A DNA stretch of 64,000 bases from FLUQ01 sp031551515 (GTDB taxonomy: Bacteria; Desulfobacterota; Desulfovibrionia; Desulfovibrionales; Desulfovibrionaceae), in the NCBI GenBank assembly GCA_031551515.1, contig JAVBNL010000040.1:67572-131571 (forward strand), written 5' to 3'. The translations under genes and the position numbers were made by a program. Of the stretch, positions 18,221 to 27,393 are shown one piece after another (positions within the stretch are counted from its first letter, which is position 1; each line of letters opens with the position of its first letter). Under the pieces are notes generated by a model that had not been told where the DNA came from, did not search any database, and saw only the letters and a program-made list of their open reading frames with translations.

Positions 18221-18262
18221 AACAACCGGGAGCGCCCTTTTTCAAAGACGCTCCCGGTTGTT
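18221..18262. terminator. Bidirectional terminator between TRAP permease gene and lysA
   Basis: Perfect 14-bp arms (18221-18234 and 18249-18262) have a 14-base loop containing a T-run, between two convergent genes. A short A/T-rich flank follows in each direction. Confidence 0.8.
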
Positions 18263-18281
18263 CAAAACAATCTCCTCCGGC

Positions 18282-19535
18282 CTACGGGAACAGCCGCAGC
18301 AAATCTTCCACCGTCTCGCGGCGGCGGATCAGCGTCACCTTGCCGTCCAGCCCGATCAGCACTTCCGCCGGGCGGCAGCGCTGGGTATAGGGCGAAGACA
18401 TGGCATAGCCGTAAGCCCCGGCATCCAGCATGGCGATGATATCGCCCTCTTTCATGGGCGGCAGAATGCGGTCGCGGGCCAAAATATCGCCGCTTTCGCA
18501 AATGTTGCCCACGATGGTCTGGGCCAGACTGTCTTTTTCAGGCCCCGCGCCCGCGCGGTAAATCTCCACATCGTGAAAGGCTTCATACAGCATGGGCCGG
18601 GCCAGCACGTTGAACCCGATATCCGTACCCACAAAATGAATGCCCGCGTTCACCTTCACCGCGTGCACCGTGCCCAGCACCAACCCGCACTCCGCGACGG
18701 TATAGCGCCCCGGCTCCACAATGAACCGGCCCTTGTACCCCGTTTCCGCGGTCCAGGCTTTGAGCGTGGCGTCAAAGCGCGAGCTCAGCGCCGCCATATC
18801 CAGGCGGGGCTGGTTTTCATACTTGTAGTACGGGACGCCGAACCCGCCGCCGAAATCGATGATTTCCAAACCGGGATAGGCTTTCGCGGTTTGCAGCAGC
18901 CATTGCACGGCGGAAAGAAACGCTTCCGGCTCCAGAAACAACGAGCCTATGTGCTGGTTCAGGCCCGCCAGCACCAGCGAATGTTTGCGTATGAGCTCTT
19001 CCAGCGCGGGCAATTCGTCCGCGCGCACGCCGAACTTGGTCTCGTCGCCGCCGGTTATGACTTTGTGGTGATGCCCCGCGCCGATGCCGGGGTTCAGCCG
19101 CACCATCATCTTGCTGCCGGGAAAGAGAGAGCCGAACTGATCCACCTGCGAAAGGGAATCAAGGCTGAGCAGCAGCCCGGCCTGCACGGCGTTGCGCATT
19201 TCTTCGCCGGAAACGTTGTTGCAGACGTAAACCAAATCTTCCGGCGTGAAGCCGGCTTTGAGCTGCAAGGCCAGTTCTCCGGGCGACATGGCGTCCGCCG
19301 ACAGGCCGCAGTCGCGGATAATGCGCAAGAGGCTGAGGTTGGCGTTGGCCTTGCCGGAAAAGCAGACCCGAAAACCGGGATGCGACGATAACGCCAAAAG
19401 TTCGCGGCAGCGCTCACGCAGCATGGCTTCATTATAGACATACAGCGGGCTGCCGTATTCCTGAACAAGCCGCTCCGGTGTGGTTCCTCCGAAAAAATTT
19501 GCCGAATCCGTGTATCGTGTACGTACACTCGCCAT
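18282..19535 (-). CDS. lysA: Diaminopimelate decarboxylase
   Basis: This PLP enzyme makes L-lysine from meso-diaminopimelate (EC 4.1.1.20). The 417-residue protein shows the PLP lysine in CFSGKANANLSL (K62), HIGS (195-198), the glycine-rich phosphate loop DFGGGFGVPYY, FIVEPGRY, and the active-site cysteine in ICESGD (C346). It closes with DAGAYGYAMSSPY. The ATG at 19535 lacks a strong ribosome-binding site, but no closer start preserves the fold. The first codons overlap a perfect 12-bp palindrome (GTGTACGTACAC, 19517-19528). dapA and dapB are not adjacent. It is convergent with the TRAP operon and divergent from the hybrid kinase. Confidence 0.95.
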   Translation of the reverse strand: MASVRTRYTDSANFFGGTTPERLVQEYGSPLYVYNEAMLRERCRELLALSSHPGFRVCFSGKANANLSLLRIIRDCGLSADAMSPGELALQLKAGFTPEDLVYVCNNVSGEEMRNAVQAGLLLSLDSLSQVDQFGSLFPGSKMMVRLNPGIGAGHHHKVITGGDETKFGVRADELPALEELIRKHSLVLAGLNQHIGSLFLEPEAFLSAVQWLLQTAKAYPGLEIIDFGGGFGVPYYKYENQPRLDMAALSSRFDATLKAWTAETGYKGRFIVEPGRYTVAECGLVLGTVHAVKVNAGIHFVGTDIGFNVLARPMLYEAFHDVEIYRAGAGPEKDSLAQTIVGNICESGDILARDRILPPMKEGDIIAMLDAGAYGYAMSSPYTQRCRPAEVLIGLDGKVTLIRRRETVEDLLRLFP

Positions 19536-19883
19536 AAGATGCTCGATTAGCTGAAGGTTATATCTAGAAATCTAGGGATGACCGGCCTTCTTGTCAATCC
19601 GCCGGTAGGGCCACAAATTATTTTCATTTATTATCTTATACTTATTCACAAATTAAATAACGCATACAATTTTTCTCTTGCAACATATCTCACTTAAGTA
19701 GTATCTCACTTATAAGTGGAATAGTATGTTATTTCATACTGGCCTATCCATAACGCCCACATTCATACGTATAATTTTTTTTCACCGTTCGGCCCTATCT
19801 GTCTTTTTACCCGAACAAGCAGGACCAAGCAATGTCGGTTTAATTTTGAACAGGATTGAAAACGTTTTCAGGAAATTATTTAT
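19536..19883. promoter_or_regulatory. AT-rich divergent control region between lysA and the hybrid kinase
   Basis: No gene is seen in this ~350 bp. It is much more A/T-rich than its surroundings. It contains CTAGAAATCTAG near 19564, two direct copies of TATCTCACTTA 16 bp apart (19686-19696, 19702-19712), and the palindrome CACTTATAAGTG overlapping the second copy. These look like regulator sites, but which gene they serve is not known. I see no lysine riboswitch-like structure. Confidence 0.45.
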
Positions 19884-22781
19884 ATGCGACAACAATCTTC
19901 CATAGCTTCCCCTGCCGCGTTTACACGTGACCGGAAACTCGTCACCCGTATAGGCGTGGCCCTCGCCCTGCTCTGGACGGCCATTCTCGCCGCTTCGGCT
20001 TTGTACACGTCACACTCGCTATACGAGCAGGCGGAAAACTACGCCCATATCCAGGCCGGAACGGCCTTTGAAAAAGACGTCATTTACCGCCGGTGGAATT
20101 CGAACATGGGCGGCGTGTATGTTCCCGCCGGCCCTTCTTCCGGCATTGAGCCCAACCCCTACCTGTCGCCCAAAAACAGAGAGATCGAAGGCCCCACGGG
20201 CACCCTGACCAAGGTCAACCCCGCTTTCATGACCCGGCTGGTGCACGAGTTGGGAGAGCTTAAATCCGGCGTTTCCGGGCACATCACCAGCACCGACCCC
20301 ATACGGCCGGCCAACAAACCGGACCCGTGGGAAGAGCAGGCCCTGAAACGGCTTGAAAAAGGTAAAGTCGAAGAAGTTTCAAAACGCATGATTTACAACG
20401 GTAAGGATCAACTGCGCCTGATCCGCCCGCTGATCACCGAAGAAAGCTGCATGCCCTGCCACGCGTTTCAAGGTTATACTGTGGGCTCGGTGCGCGGCGG
20501 CATCAGCGTTTCCGTGCCCATGGCGCCTTTTGTCGCTTCCGCCTCGCTGGCCGCGCAGCAGTCCGCCGCGAGCCATCTTTTCCTCTGGTTGCTCGGCATC
20601 ACCGGCATAGCCTACACCACCCGGCTGCTGAAACACCGCATCGAAGAACGCGACAGGGCCGAGGTTCAGCTGCGCGAACTGACGCAGGAACTGGAGCAGC
20701 GCGTTGCCGAGCGCACGGTGGACCTACTGGCGGCCAAAGATGCGGCGGAGACGGCCAGCAGGGCCAAAAGCGAATTTCTGGCCAACATGAGCCACGAAAT
20801 ACGTACTCCGCTCAACGGCATCATCGGTATGGCCGATCTTTTGCTTCAGTCAAGTTTGACCGTGGACCAGGCATCCATGGCCGCAACGGTCAAAAACGGC
20901 GGCGACAGCCTGCTGACCGTGATGAACGATCTGCTCGACTTTTCAAAAATCGAAGCCGGCAAGCTGATCATAGATCCCATGCCTTTCTGCCTGCGCGATC
21001 TTGTATTCGATACGGTTAAAAGTCTCGCCCCTATTGCGTACAAAAAGCGAATCGAACTGCTTGTGCAAATCGACTCCAAGCTTCCCGACCATTTTTTGGG
21101 CGATTATAACCGCATCCGCCAAATCCTTATGAACCTGCTGGGCAACGCGCTCAAATTCACCGAACAGGGCGAAGTCGTCTTGCAGGTTCAATGCATCCCG
21201 CCCACTGACGGAGAAACCGGCATGCGGTTCAGCGTCGCCGACACCGGCATCGGCATCCCCCCCGACAAACAAAAACGTATTTTCGAAGCCTTTGAGCAGG
21301 TGGACCGCTCCACAACGCGCCGCTTCGGCGGCACGGGCCTGGGGCTGGCCATCGCGCAGAGGCTGGCCGCGCTCATGGATTCTTCGCTGGATCTGGTCAG
21401 CGTTCCCGGCAAAGGCAGTACTTTTTCTTTCAAATTGCATTTACCCGCCCTGCCGTCGCCCGAGACACCCGCGTACCTGTCCGCCGAAGCGCTCCGCGGC
21501 AAGCGGGTTCTGGTCGTTGACGACAACACGGCGAACCGGCGGATTTTCATGGAACAGCTGCGGCTGTGGGACATGGCGGCCCATGAATGCGCCAACGTGG
21601 ACGAGGCGTTGCGCCACCTGCGCTTCGCCGCCGCCGCCCACGCCCCTATGGACCTTGTTCTCAGCGATCTGCAAATGCCGGAAAAAGACGGTATCGACCT
21701 GATGAAAGCCATGCGCGGCGATGCCGCGCTCCGCGACATCCCCGTTATTCTGCTCTCTTCCGGGCTCGTTCCTCCAGAGGAAGAAAAAGAGCCGCTGTTC
21801 CGGGCCAATCTTGCCAAACCGGTACGGCCGGAAGACCTGCTGCGCGCCATCACCAGCGTTTTGGAACGCAGCAGCCAGTTGCCCGCGAAGAAAGCATATG
21901 AAACGGCCACGCACACAGCCCTGCCGCAAGCCGAATTCTGCCTCGACATCCTGTTGGTGGAAGATATCGAGATGAACCGGGCGGTAGCGGAACACATGCT
22001 GCAGCAACTGGGGCACAAAGCGCGTATCGCGGAAAACGGCAAACGCGCCGTGGAAGCGCTTAGCGAAAGACCCTGCGACCTTGTTCTCATGGATATCCAG
22101 ATGCCGGTTATGGACGGCATGGAGGCCACCAGGCGCATTCGCGAATACGAACAGAACGGCGTTTTCAAAAAATACACGCCCATCATAGCCATGACGGCCC
22201 ACGCGCTTAAAGGCGACAGAGAAAAATACCTCGCGGCGGGCATGGACGCATACATCACCAAGCCTCTGCATCTGGCCAAGCTGCTTGAAGTCATCAACGC
22301 CACGGCCAAAGAATTCTCTCTTACGCGCAACGACTGCGCCGAAAAACAGCCGCCCGTCCGGAACGACGGCAATGCGGACGCAACGGCGGCCGCTCCGGGT
22401 CCGGACCAGGTTTACCGTTTGCTCAATCCGGCCCAGCTGCGGCAATCGCTGGGCGATGACGCGGAAATCATCACCCGCGCCATCGCCATGTACCTGCGCG
22501 ACGCAAGCAAGCTGGTGCAGGAAATAACAGAGGCTCTTGAGGCCAGCGACATGCCCGCGGCCGCGCAAAAGGCGCATTCGGTCAAAGGCATCACCAGCTA
22601 TTACGCCAACGGGCAGCTTTATGAAAACATCGTCGCCTTTGAAGCGTTATGTAAGGCGGGTCCGCCGCACGCCGACCAGGAAGCGGCGCGCGCCCTGCTT
22701 CAGGCGATAGAGGAAGATGTGACGGCCCTTCTCGACGAACTGGCCGCCTATCTGAAACATATGGAACCCAAAACAGGGTGA
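19884..22781 (+). CDS. Hybrid sensor histidine kinase with DUF3365 (c-type haem) sensor
   Basis: The 965-residue protein begins with a membrane helix (~22-44). An extracytoplasmic DUF3365/Tll0287-like domain follows, with one haem-attachment site C-M-P-C-H at residues 189-193, then a second helix near 232-250 and a coiled coil. The kinase core has H304 in NMSHEIRTPLNG plus N, G1 and G2 boxes (DTGIGIPPDKQ, GGTGLGLAI). Two receiver domains follow, with phospho-acceptors D595 and D737, and a C-terminal Hpt domain with H898 (HSVKG). This is a complete internal phosphorelay, probably sensing redox state or a gas ligand through haem. It lies eight bases upstream of an HD-GYP response regulator, its likely output. 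Confidence 0.93.
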   Translation: MRQQSSIASPAAFTRDRKLVTRIGVALALLWTAILAASALYTSHSLYEQAENYAHIQAGTAFEKDVIYRRWNSNMGGVYVPAGPSSGIEPNPYLSPKNREIEGPTGTLTKVNPAFMTRLVHELGELKSGVSGHITSTDPIRPANKPDPWEEQALKRLEKGKVEEVSKRMIYNGKDQLRLIRPLITEESCMPCHAFQGYTVGSVRGGISVSVPMAPFVASASLAAQQSAASHLFLWLLGITGIAYTTRLLKHRIEERDRAEVQLRELTQELEQRVAERTVDLLAAKDAAETASRAKSEFLANMSHEIRTPLNGIIGMADLLLQSSLTVDQASMAATVKNGGDSLLTVMNDLLDFSKIEAGKLIIDPMPFCLRDLVFDTVKSLAPIAYKKRIELLVQIDSKLPDHFLGDYNRIRQILMNLLGNALKFTEQGEVVLQVQCIPPTDGETGMRFSVADTGIGIPPDKQKRIFEAFEQVDRSTTRRFGGTGLGLAIAQRLAALMDSSLDLVSVPGKGSTFSFKLHLPALPSPETPAYLSAEALRGKRVLVVDDNTANRRIFMEQLRLWDMAAHECANVDEALRHLRFAAAAHAPMDLVLSDLQMPEKDGIDLMKAMRGDAALRDIPVILLSSGLVPPEEEKEPLFRANLAKPVRPEDLLRAITSVLERSSQLPAKKAYETATHTALPQAEFCLDILLVEDIEMNRAVAEHMLQQLGHKARIAENGKRAVEALSERPCDLVLMDIQMPVMDGMEATRRIREYEQNGVFKKYTPIIAMTAHALKGDREKYLAAGMDAYITKPLHLAKLLEVINATAKEFSLTRNDCAEKQPPVRNDGNADATAAAPGPDQVYRLLNPAQLRQSLGDDAEIITRAIAMYLRDASKLVQEITEALEASDMPAAAQKAHSVKGITSYYANGQLYENIVAFEALCKAGPPHADQEAARALLQAIEEDVTALLDELAAYLKHMEPKTG

Positions 22782-22788
22782 AATAACT

Positions 22789-23889
22789 ATGAACATTCTT
22801 ATTGCTGAAGACCAGGAAATGACGCGGTTCGTTCTGGCTTCGCAGTTGCGGAGCTGGGGCTATAAAGTCACGGATCTGGAAAACGGCAGAGACGCCCTTG
22901 CCTGCCTGTTGGCCGACCCCGACTCGGTCGACATGATCATAACCGACTGGAATATGCCCCACATGAGCGGCATCGAATTTGCCGCCAAAGCCCGCGAGCT
23001 CACAAAGGCCTCCCGCTACATCTACATTATTCTGCTTACGGCCAAAAACGACTCGGAAGATCTGGTGCAGGGCTTTACCGAAGGCATGGTCGACGACTAT
23101 ATCGTCAAACCGTTCAACGAAAGGCAGCTGCAGTTGCGCGTACAGGTAGGAGCCCGGCTCGTCCTTTCGGAACGCAAACTCTGGAAGTACAATTTCAGCC
23201 TGGAATCGCTGGTGCGCAAACAGACCATGGACATTCGCGAAACCCAGGCGGAAATCGTGGAACGCCTCTTCAACGCGTTGGAATGGCGCGACCACGAAAC
23301 CGCGCAGCACGTCAGCCGCATCGGCGTGATGAGCGCCTGCCTGGGGGCTTTTCTCGGCTGGGAAGGGGACCGGGTCGACATGATCAAAGCTGCCGCCCCG
23401 CTGCACGACATCGGCAAAATCGGCATCAGCGATTCCGTGCTGCTCAAACAGGCCGCGCTGACCCCTGAAGAATACAAACAGATTCAGTTGCACCCGGACA
23501 TAGGCTCGAAAATTCTTTCCAACTCACACAACGCCACCATCCAGATGGCCGAGCGCATCGCCCGCTGCCACCACGAGAACTGGGACGGCTCCGGCTATCC
23601 CGCGGGGTTGCGCGGCGAAGAAATACCGCTGGAAGCGCAGATCGTGGCCATCGTCGATGTGTATGACGCCATGCTTTCCGACCGCGTATACCGCAAAGGC
23701 CTGCCGGAAGAGGCGGTACTCCGGTATCTCAAGGAACAGGCCGGACGTAAATTTCCGCCCGCGCTCGTGGACTTGTTTTTGGAACGGCTAGATGCGATAA
23801 AGGCCGAACTGCGCGAGAAACCCCAAACCGGCGATTCGCCCGAGGTTACCCCCCGCGCCAACGAAATAACCACACGAGCGCATACATGA
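22789..23889 (+). CDS. HD-GYP response regulator (predicted cyclic-di-GMP phosphodiesterase)
   Basis: The 366-residue RpfG-like protein has a receiver domain (ILIAEDQEMTRFVL; acceptor D53 in ITDWNMP). An HD-GYP domain follows with the catalytic pair H206-D207 in APLHDIGKIGISD and the signature HHENWDGSGYPAGLRG. Known HD-GYP enzymes hydrolyse cyclic di-GMP. The start lies seven bases after the hybrid kinase stop, so the two form a two-component unit turning a haem signal into a change of second messenger. The stop overlaps the next gene's start by four bases (ATGA). Confidence 0.93.
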   Translation: MNILIAEDQEMTRFVLASQLRSWGYKVTDLENGRDALACLLADPDSVDMIITDWNMPHMSGIEFAAKARELTKASRYIYIILLTAKNDSEDLVQGFTEGMVDDYIVKPFNERQLQLRVQVGARLVLSERKLWKYNFSLESLVRKQTMDIRETQAEIVERLFNALEWRDHETAQHVSRIGVMSACLGAFLGWEGDRVDMIKAAAPLHDIGKIGISDSVLLKQAALTPEEYKQIQLHPDIGSKILSNSHNATIQMAERIARCHHENWDGSGYPAGLRGEEIPLEAQIVAIVDVYDAMLSDRVYRKGLPEEAVLRYLKEQAGRKFPPALVDLFLERLDAIKAELREKPQTGDSPEVTPRANEITTRAHT

Positions 23890-24311
23890 CAGCGAAAAAC
23901 GGCGATACGGTCCGCGTGCATTATACCGGTTCATTGGACGACGGCACTGTCTTTGACAGTTCGGAGGACAGGGAACCGTTGGAAGCCGTTTTGGGGGCCG
24001 GCATGCTGATCCCCGGTTTTGAGGCCGCCGTCATCGGCCTGGAACCCGGCAAGAAGACCACCGTGACCATCAAGCCGGAAGACGCCTATGGCGAACGCCT
24101 GGAAGAGATGACCATCAGCGTGCCGCGCGAAGAGATCCCCGCGCACCTGAACCCCCAGCCGGGCCTGTCCCTGCAGGTGGCGACCGAAGACGGCACGGAA
24201 TTCGAAGCCCTGGTCACCGAAGTCACCGACACCCACATATCGCTCGACGCCAACCACCCGCTTGCGGGTGAGCGATTGACCTTCACCATTGAACTGGTGG
24301 AAATCGTCTAA
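23886..24311 (+). CDS. FKBP-type peptidyl-prolyl isomerase, SlyD-like
   Basis: This 141-residue folding catalyst starts with NGDTVRVHYTGSLDDGTVFDSS and contains LGAGMLIPGFEAAVIGLEPGKK, the FKBP core. An insert-in-flap (chaperone) domain follows around residues 65-125 (ISVPREEIPAHL...). The protein ends at IELVEIV and lacks the His-rich nickel tail of SlyD from E. coli. It probably assists prolyl isomerisation of cytoplasmic proteins. It overlaps the HD-GYP gene by four bases, so it is translationally coupled, although a functional tie is not obvious. Confidence 0.92.
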   Translation: MTAKNGDTVRVHYTGSLDDGTVFDSSEDREPLEAVLGAGMLIPGFEAAVIGLEPGKKTTVTIKPEDAYGERLEEMTISVPREEIPAHLNPQPGLSLQVATEDGTEFEALVTEVTDTHISLDANHPLAGERLTFTIELVEIV

Positions 24312-24323
24312 GCAAGAAACGCG

Positions 24324-25727
24324 GTGGAAAATTTCGTTCCGTTAACGCCGCGCCTGTCGACGCGGCTTTCGTTGCGCCTCCCCCCCCGGATCTGGCTGTT
24401 CAGCGCCCTCGTGCTGCTTGGCGCGCATTTTTACCGGGCCAGCGAATACGGCATTGCGCTCTGCTGCGCGGGCATGCTTTTCTTCACCGCCGGCACATCG
24501 GCCTGGAAGCGCTATGCCCTGGCTTTCTTTTTGCTCTGGGGCGCCGTTGAATGGGGGGACGCCGCCCTGCATCTGGTCAGGGCACGCGCCGCCTTCGGCG
24601 CGCCCTGGCTGCGCGCGGGCCTTATCCTTCTTAGCGTGGCCGCCTATACCGCTTTGGCAGGACTGTATGCCCTGCGTTCCGCTCAAGCTGCCCAATCCGC
24701 CAAGCTTGCGACGCCTGCGGGGCCAGATCAAAAGGCAACCGAAGAACGGCACGCCCTGCTCAAGGCCGCCGTCTTCATCGGCACCTTTGTGTCTCTGTAC
24801 TATCTGAGAAGAAACGCGCCTCTGGATTTTCTGCTTTTTGAACGGTACCTGCCCGTATTCGGCGCGGTGCAGCTCTTTTTCGCCGCTTGCTACGCCGCTT
24901 TCGCGACTGAAAAGTTGACGGACCCCGCAGTGGCGCGCAAAACGCGACGTCTGCTCTGGCTCTTTTTCGGCTGCGTGTTCTTCGGGCAGTTTTTCCTCGG
25001 GCTGTATGGACTCGGCGGCATGCTGCTAACCGGCAAGCTGCATGCGCCCCTTCCCGCGTTCATTCTCTTTGCCCCGCTTTTTCGCGATTCGCTCAGCGTC
25101 ATGCTCTTCATCAGCCTCGTTGCGGCATTGCTGACAGGCAGCGCATGGTGCAGCCTGCTGTGCTATTTCGGCCCCTTTGACGCCCTGGCCGCCGGAACCA
25201 AAGCAGCGCGCCCCCTGCCGGACCGGTTCGCCCCCCTGCTCAAGTACGGGCGCCCGGCCGTGCTCGTCCTGGGTGCGCTGGCCGCCTTTGCGCTCGGCCG
25301 CGCCGGTCTTGGCCGTACCCAGGCCGTTTTGCTGTGCCTGGCCTTTGCGGTCTGCGGCATTTTGATCATGATGTCCGCCTCAAGCGGGCGGCGGCGCATG
25401 CTGCACTGCACCGCTTTTTGCCCCATGGGCCTGGCCGTTAACCTGCTCGGCCGCCTCGCGCCCTGGCGGATGCGGGTAAACAGCAGCACCTGCAACCATT
25501 GCGGCGCTTGCGAGACGGCGTGCAAATATTCCGCGATCACCCGCGAAAGCCGTGAACGCGGCAAAACACTGCTGCGCTGTTCCTTATGCCGCGACTGCAT
25601 GGCCGTGTGCCCAAAAAGGAGCATTACCTTGCGCTGCCCCGGCCTTTCGCCCACCGCCGCCCACACACTCTTTGTCGGGCTTCTGGCCTGGCTGCACGCC
25701 CTGTTCCTGAATATCGCCATGGTCTGA
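24324..25727 (+). CDS. Polytopic membrane protein with NapH/CcoG-like 4Fe-4S domain
   Basis: The 467-residue protein starts with GTG 24324 and has weak ribosome-site support, so the exact start is uncertain. About eight hydrophobic segments carry the motifs CSLLCYFGPFD and CTAFCPMG, typical of NapH/RdxA-type proteins. Two 4Fe-4S binding motifs follow near the C-terminus: CNHCGACETACKYS and CSLCRDCMAVCPK. It ends in a last membrane helix. Such proteins pass electrons between membrane quinol and periplasmic or cytoplasmic partners. The 12-bp gap to the FKBP gene suggests the same transcript. The donor and acceptor are unknown. Confidence 0.88.
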   Translation: MENFVPLTPRLSTRLSLRLPPRIWLFSALVLLGAHFYRASEYGIALCCAGMLFFTAGTSAWKRYALAFFLLWGAVEWGDAALHLVRARAAFGAPWLRAGLILLSVAAYTALAGLYALRSAQAAQSAKLATPAGPDQKATEERHALLKAAVFIGTFVSLYYLRRNAPLDFLLFERYLPVFGAVQLFFAACYAAFATEKLTDPAVARKTRRLLWLFFGCVFFGQFFLGLYGLGGMLLTGKLHAPLPAFILFAPLFRDSLSVMLFISLVAALLTGSAWCSLLCYFGPFDALAAGTKAARPLPDRFAPLLKYGRPAVLVLGALAAFALGRAGLGRTQAVLLCLAFAVCGILIMMSASSGRRRMLHCTAFCPMGLAVNLLGRLAPWRMRVNSSTCNHCGACETACKYSAITRESRERGKTLLRCSLCRDCMAVCPKRSITLRCPGLSPTAAHTLFVGLLAWLHALFLNIAMV

Positions 25728-25738
25728 TGCTCTTTCTC

Positions 25739-25914
25739 TTGGGGGCGGCTTAATTTGCACTCAATACATGGTATACTGGAATAGGGAGCGGCTCAATTTG
25801 CGCTTCAGACGAGGCGGGGGGCTTTTCGTGCGAAGCGAAGTGTATTGGGACATACATGAGCTTCGCACGAAAAGCCCCCCAACGAAGTATCAAGCGTAAA
25901 TTCAGCCGCTCCCC
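25739..25914. repeat. Long palindromic element A (nested inverted repeats)
   Basis: The outer arm starts GGGAGCGGCT (25784) and ends AGCCGCTCCC (25913). An inner perfect 21-bp arm (25816-25836 with 25860-25880) holds a run of six G followed by CTTTTCGTGCG. A third, diverged copy of the outer arm (GCGGCTTAATTTGC...) lies at 25739-25760. Total span of the paired part is 130 bp. The structure fits a MITE-like or REP-like element between the polyferredoxin gene and ftsZ. Confidence 0.75.
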
Positions 25915-25925
25915 CAAAATGAAAA

Positions 25926-25963
25926 GCGCGACAGAAGGAGAGAGGCTTTCTCTTCTGTCGCGC
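25926..25963. terminator. Hairpin downstream of ftsZ
   Basis: Twelve-base arms GCGCGACAGAAG (25926-25937) and its complement (25952-25963) form a stable stem in the convergent intergenic region, with no clear U-tract. Confidence 0.5.
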
Positions 25964-26000
25964 ATGACGCGGGCGGCGGAGCCCGCGCCGTATTTTAGAT

Positions 26001-26028
26001 GCCGCCGGGCCAAAGCCCGGCGGCTTTT
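26001..26028. terminator. Terminator between the polyferredoxin gene and ftsZ
   Basis: Ten-base arms GCCGCCGGGC (26001-26010) and GCCCGGCGGC (26015-26024) are followed on the plus strand by TTTT. The hairpin directly follows the ftsZ stop on the other strand. Confidence 0.6.
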
Positions 26029-26032
26029 CGCA

Positions 26033-27331
26033 TTAGTTCGCCTGACGGCGCATGAACGAAGGAATCTCGAATTCGTCTTCATCAAAGATGAAGGCGTCTT
26101 CGCCCGGCGCATGCGCGGGCGTCACGGGCCCGGCAGAGGGCCGCACGGGGGCGGCGGCTGTACCCTGTTCAGGCTTGCGCAGATACGAAGGAATGCTGCG
26201 TTCGCCGCCGAACATACGCTCGCCGGGGGCCTGGTGCAGGCTTTCGCGGCCGGGCAGCGCCTGCTGCGCGGGAGCAGACGCGGGCGCGGCAGCAGCGACG
26301 GCCCCGGATTTGCTCATGCCCTGACGAAACTGCAAGAGGTTGCTGTTCCCTTTGGGCAAAGCGGCCTGCGCCGCAGACACGTCGATGCCCGTGGCGATAA
26401 CCGTGATGCGCATTTCATCGCCCACGGAATCGTCAAACACCGTGCCGAAGAAGATGCGCGCATCTTCGTGGGCTTCTTCCTGAATAATGCCGGCGGCTTC
26501 GCTGACTTCGTCAATGGTCAGGTCGGGGCCGCAGGTGATGTTGATCAAAACGCCCCGCGCTCCGCCAATGGAAACATCTTCCAAAAGCGGGCTGGTGATG
26601 GCGCGCATGGCGGCGTCTCTCGCGCGCGATTCGCCTCTGGCCTTGCCTTCGCCCATCATGGCGAAACCGGATTCGCCCATCACGGCCTGCACGTCGGCAA
26701 AGTCGAGGTTGATGAGGCCGGGCACCATGATCAGGTCTGAAATGCCTTTGACCGCCGCATACAAGACTTCGTCGGCCTTTTTCAGCATATCGGCGAACGC
26801 GGCCTTTTTGGGGGCCAGCTGAATCAGCCGGTCGTTGGGTATGGTGATCAGGCTGTCCACATGCTGACGAAATTCCGCAATGCCGGCTTCCGCCGCTTCC
26901 AGCCGTTTTTTGCCTTCAAAGTAAAAAGGCTTGGTCACAACGCCCACGGTCAGCGCGCCCAGCTCTTTGGCCGCCTGCGCGATGACCGGCGCCGCGCCCG
27001 TGCCGGTGCCGCCGCCCATGCCCGCGGTAACGAAAACCATATCCGCGTCGCCGATGGCGGCTTTGATCTGCTCAAGGGTTTCCAGGGCGGCCTGATAGCC
27101 AACCTGGGGGTTGGCGCCCGCGCCCAGGCCGCGGGTCAGCTTGTCGCCCAGTTGAATTTTATGCTCGGCCAGCGACTTGGTCAGGGCCTGCATATCGGTG
27201 TTGGCAGTGATGAAATGGACGCCGGTCAAGGCCCCGGCAACCATGTTGTTCACAGCGTTGCCGCCGCCGCCGCCCACGCCGATGACTTTAATTTTTGCGC
27301 CGGAGTCGTTGATGATATCAGTGTATTCCAT
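26033..27331 (-). CDS. ftsZ: Cell division protein FtsZ
   Basis: This tubulin-like GTPase forms the cytokinetic ring. The 432-residue protein shows IKVIGVGGGGGNAVNNM, the tubulin signature GGGTGTG (106-112), and the catalytic-loop acidic residues in VPGLINLDFADVQAVM. A Pro/Ala-rich linker (~325-410) is followed by the conserved C-terminal peptide DEFEIPSFMRR, which binds FtsA and other partners. The start is the ATG at 27331, preceded by GGGAGAG. A longer opening upstream has no such site. It is the last gene of the division/wall cluster and is 62 bp from ftsA, the widest gap in its 3' part, so it may have its own promoter. Confidence 0.98.
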   Translation of the reverse strand: MEYTDIINDSGAKIKVIGVGGGGGNAVNNMVAGALTGVHFITANTDMQALTKSLAEHKIQLGDKLTRGLGAGANPQVGYQAALETLEQIKAAIGDADMVFVTAGMGGGTGTGAAPVIAQAAKELGALTVGVVTKPFYFEGKKRLEAAEAGIAEFRQHVDSLITIPNDRLIQLAPKKAAFADMLKKADEVLYAAVKGISDLIMVPGLINLDFADVQAVMGESGFAMMGEGKARGESRARDAAMRAITSPLLEDVSIGGARGVLINITCGPDLTIDEVSEAAGIIQEEAHEDARIFFGTVFDDSVGDEMRITVIATGIDVSAAQAALPKGNSNLLQFRQGMSKSGAVAAAAPASAPAQQALPGRESLHQAPGERMFGGERSIPSYLRKPEQGTAAAPVRPSAGPVTPAHAPGEDAFIFDEDEFEIPSFMRRQAN

Positions 27332-27393
27332 TGTGCCTCTCCCTTTGCTCTCTAAGACGTAGATATCAAAACTGTTCTTGTTTCCGCCGTTGC

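Noticed and set aside
18258..19391. Long plus-strand open frame opposite lysA
   Set aside because: Antisense to a well-supported enzyme; His/Arg/Gln-rich and without any recognised motif.
19536..19883. Lysine riboswitch before lysA
   Set aside because: The region lacks the long conserved multi-helix structure. Only short palindromes are visible.
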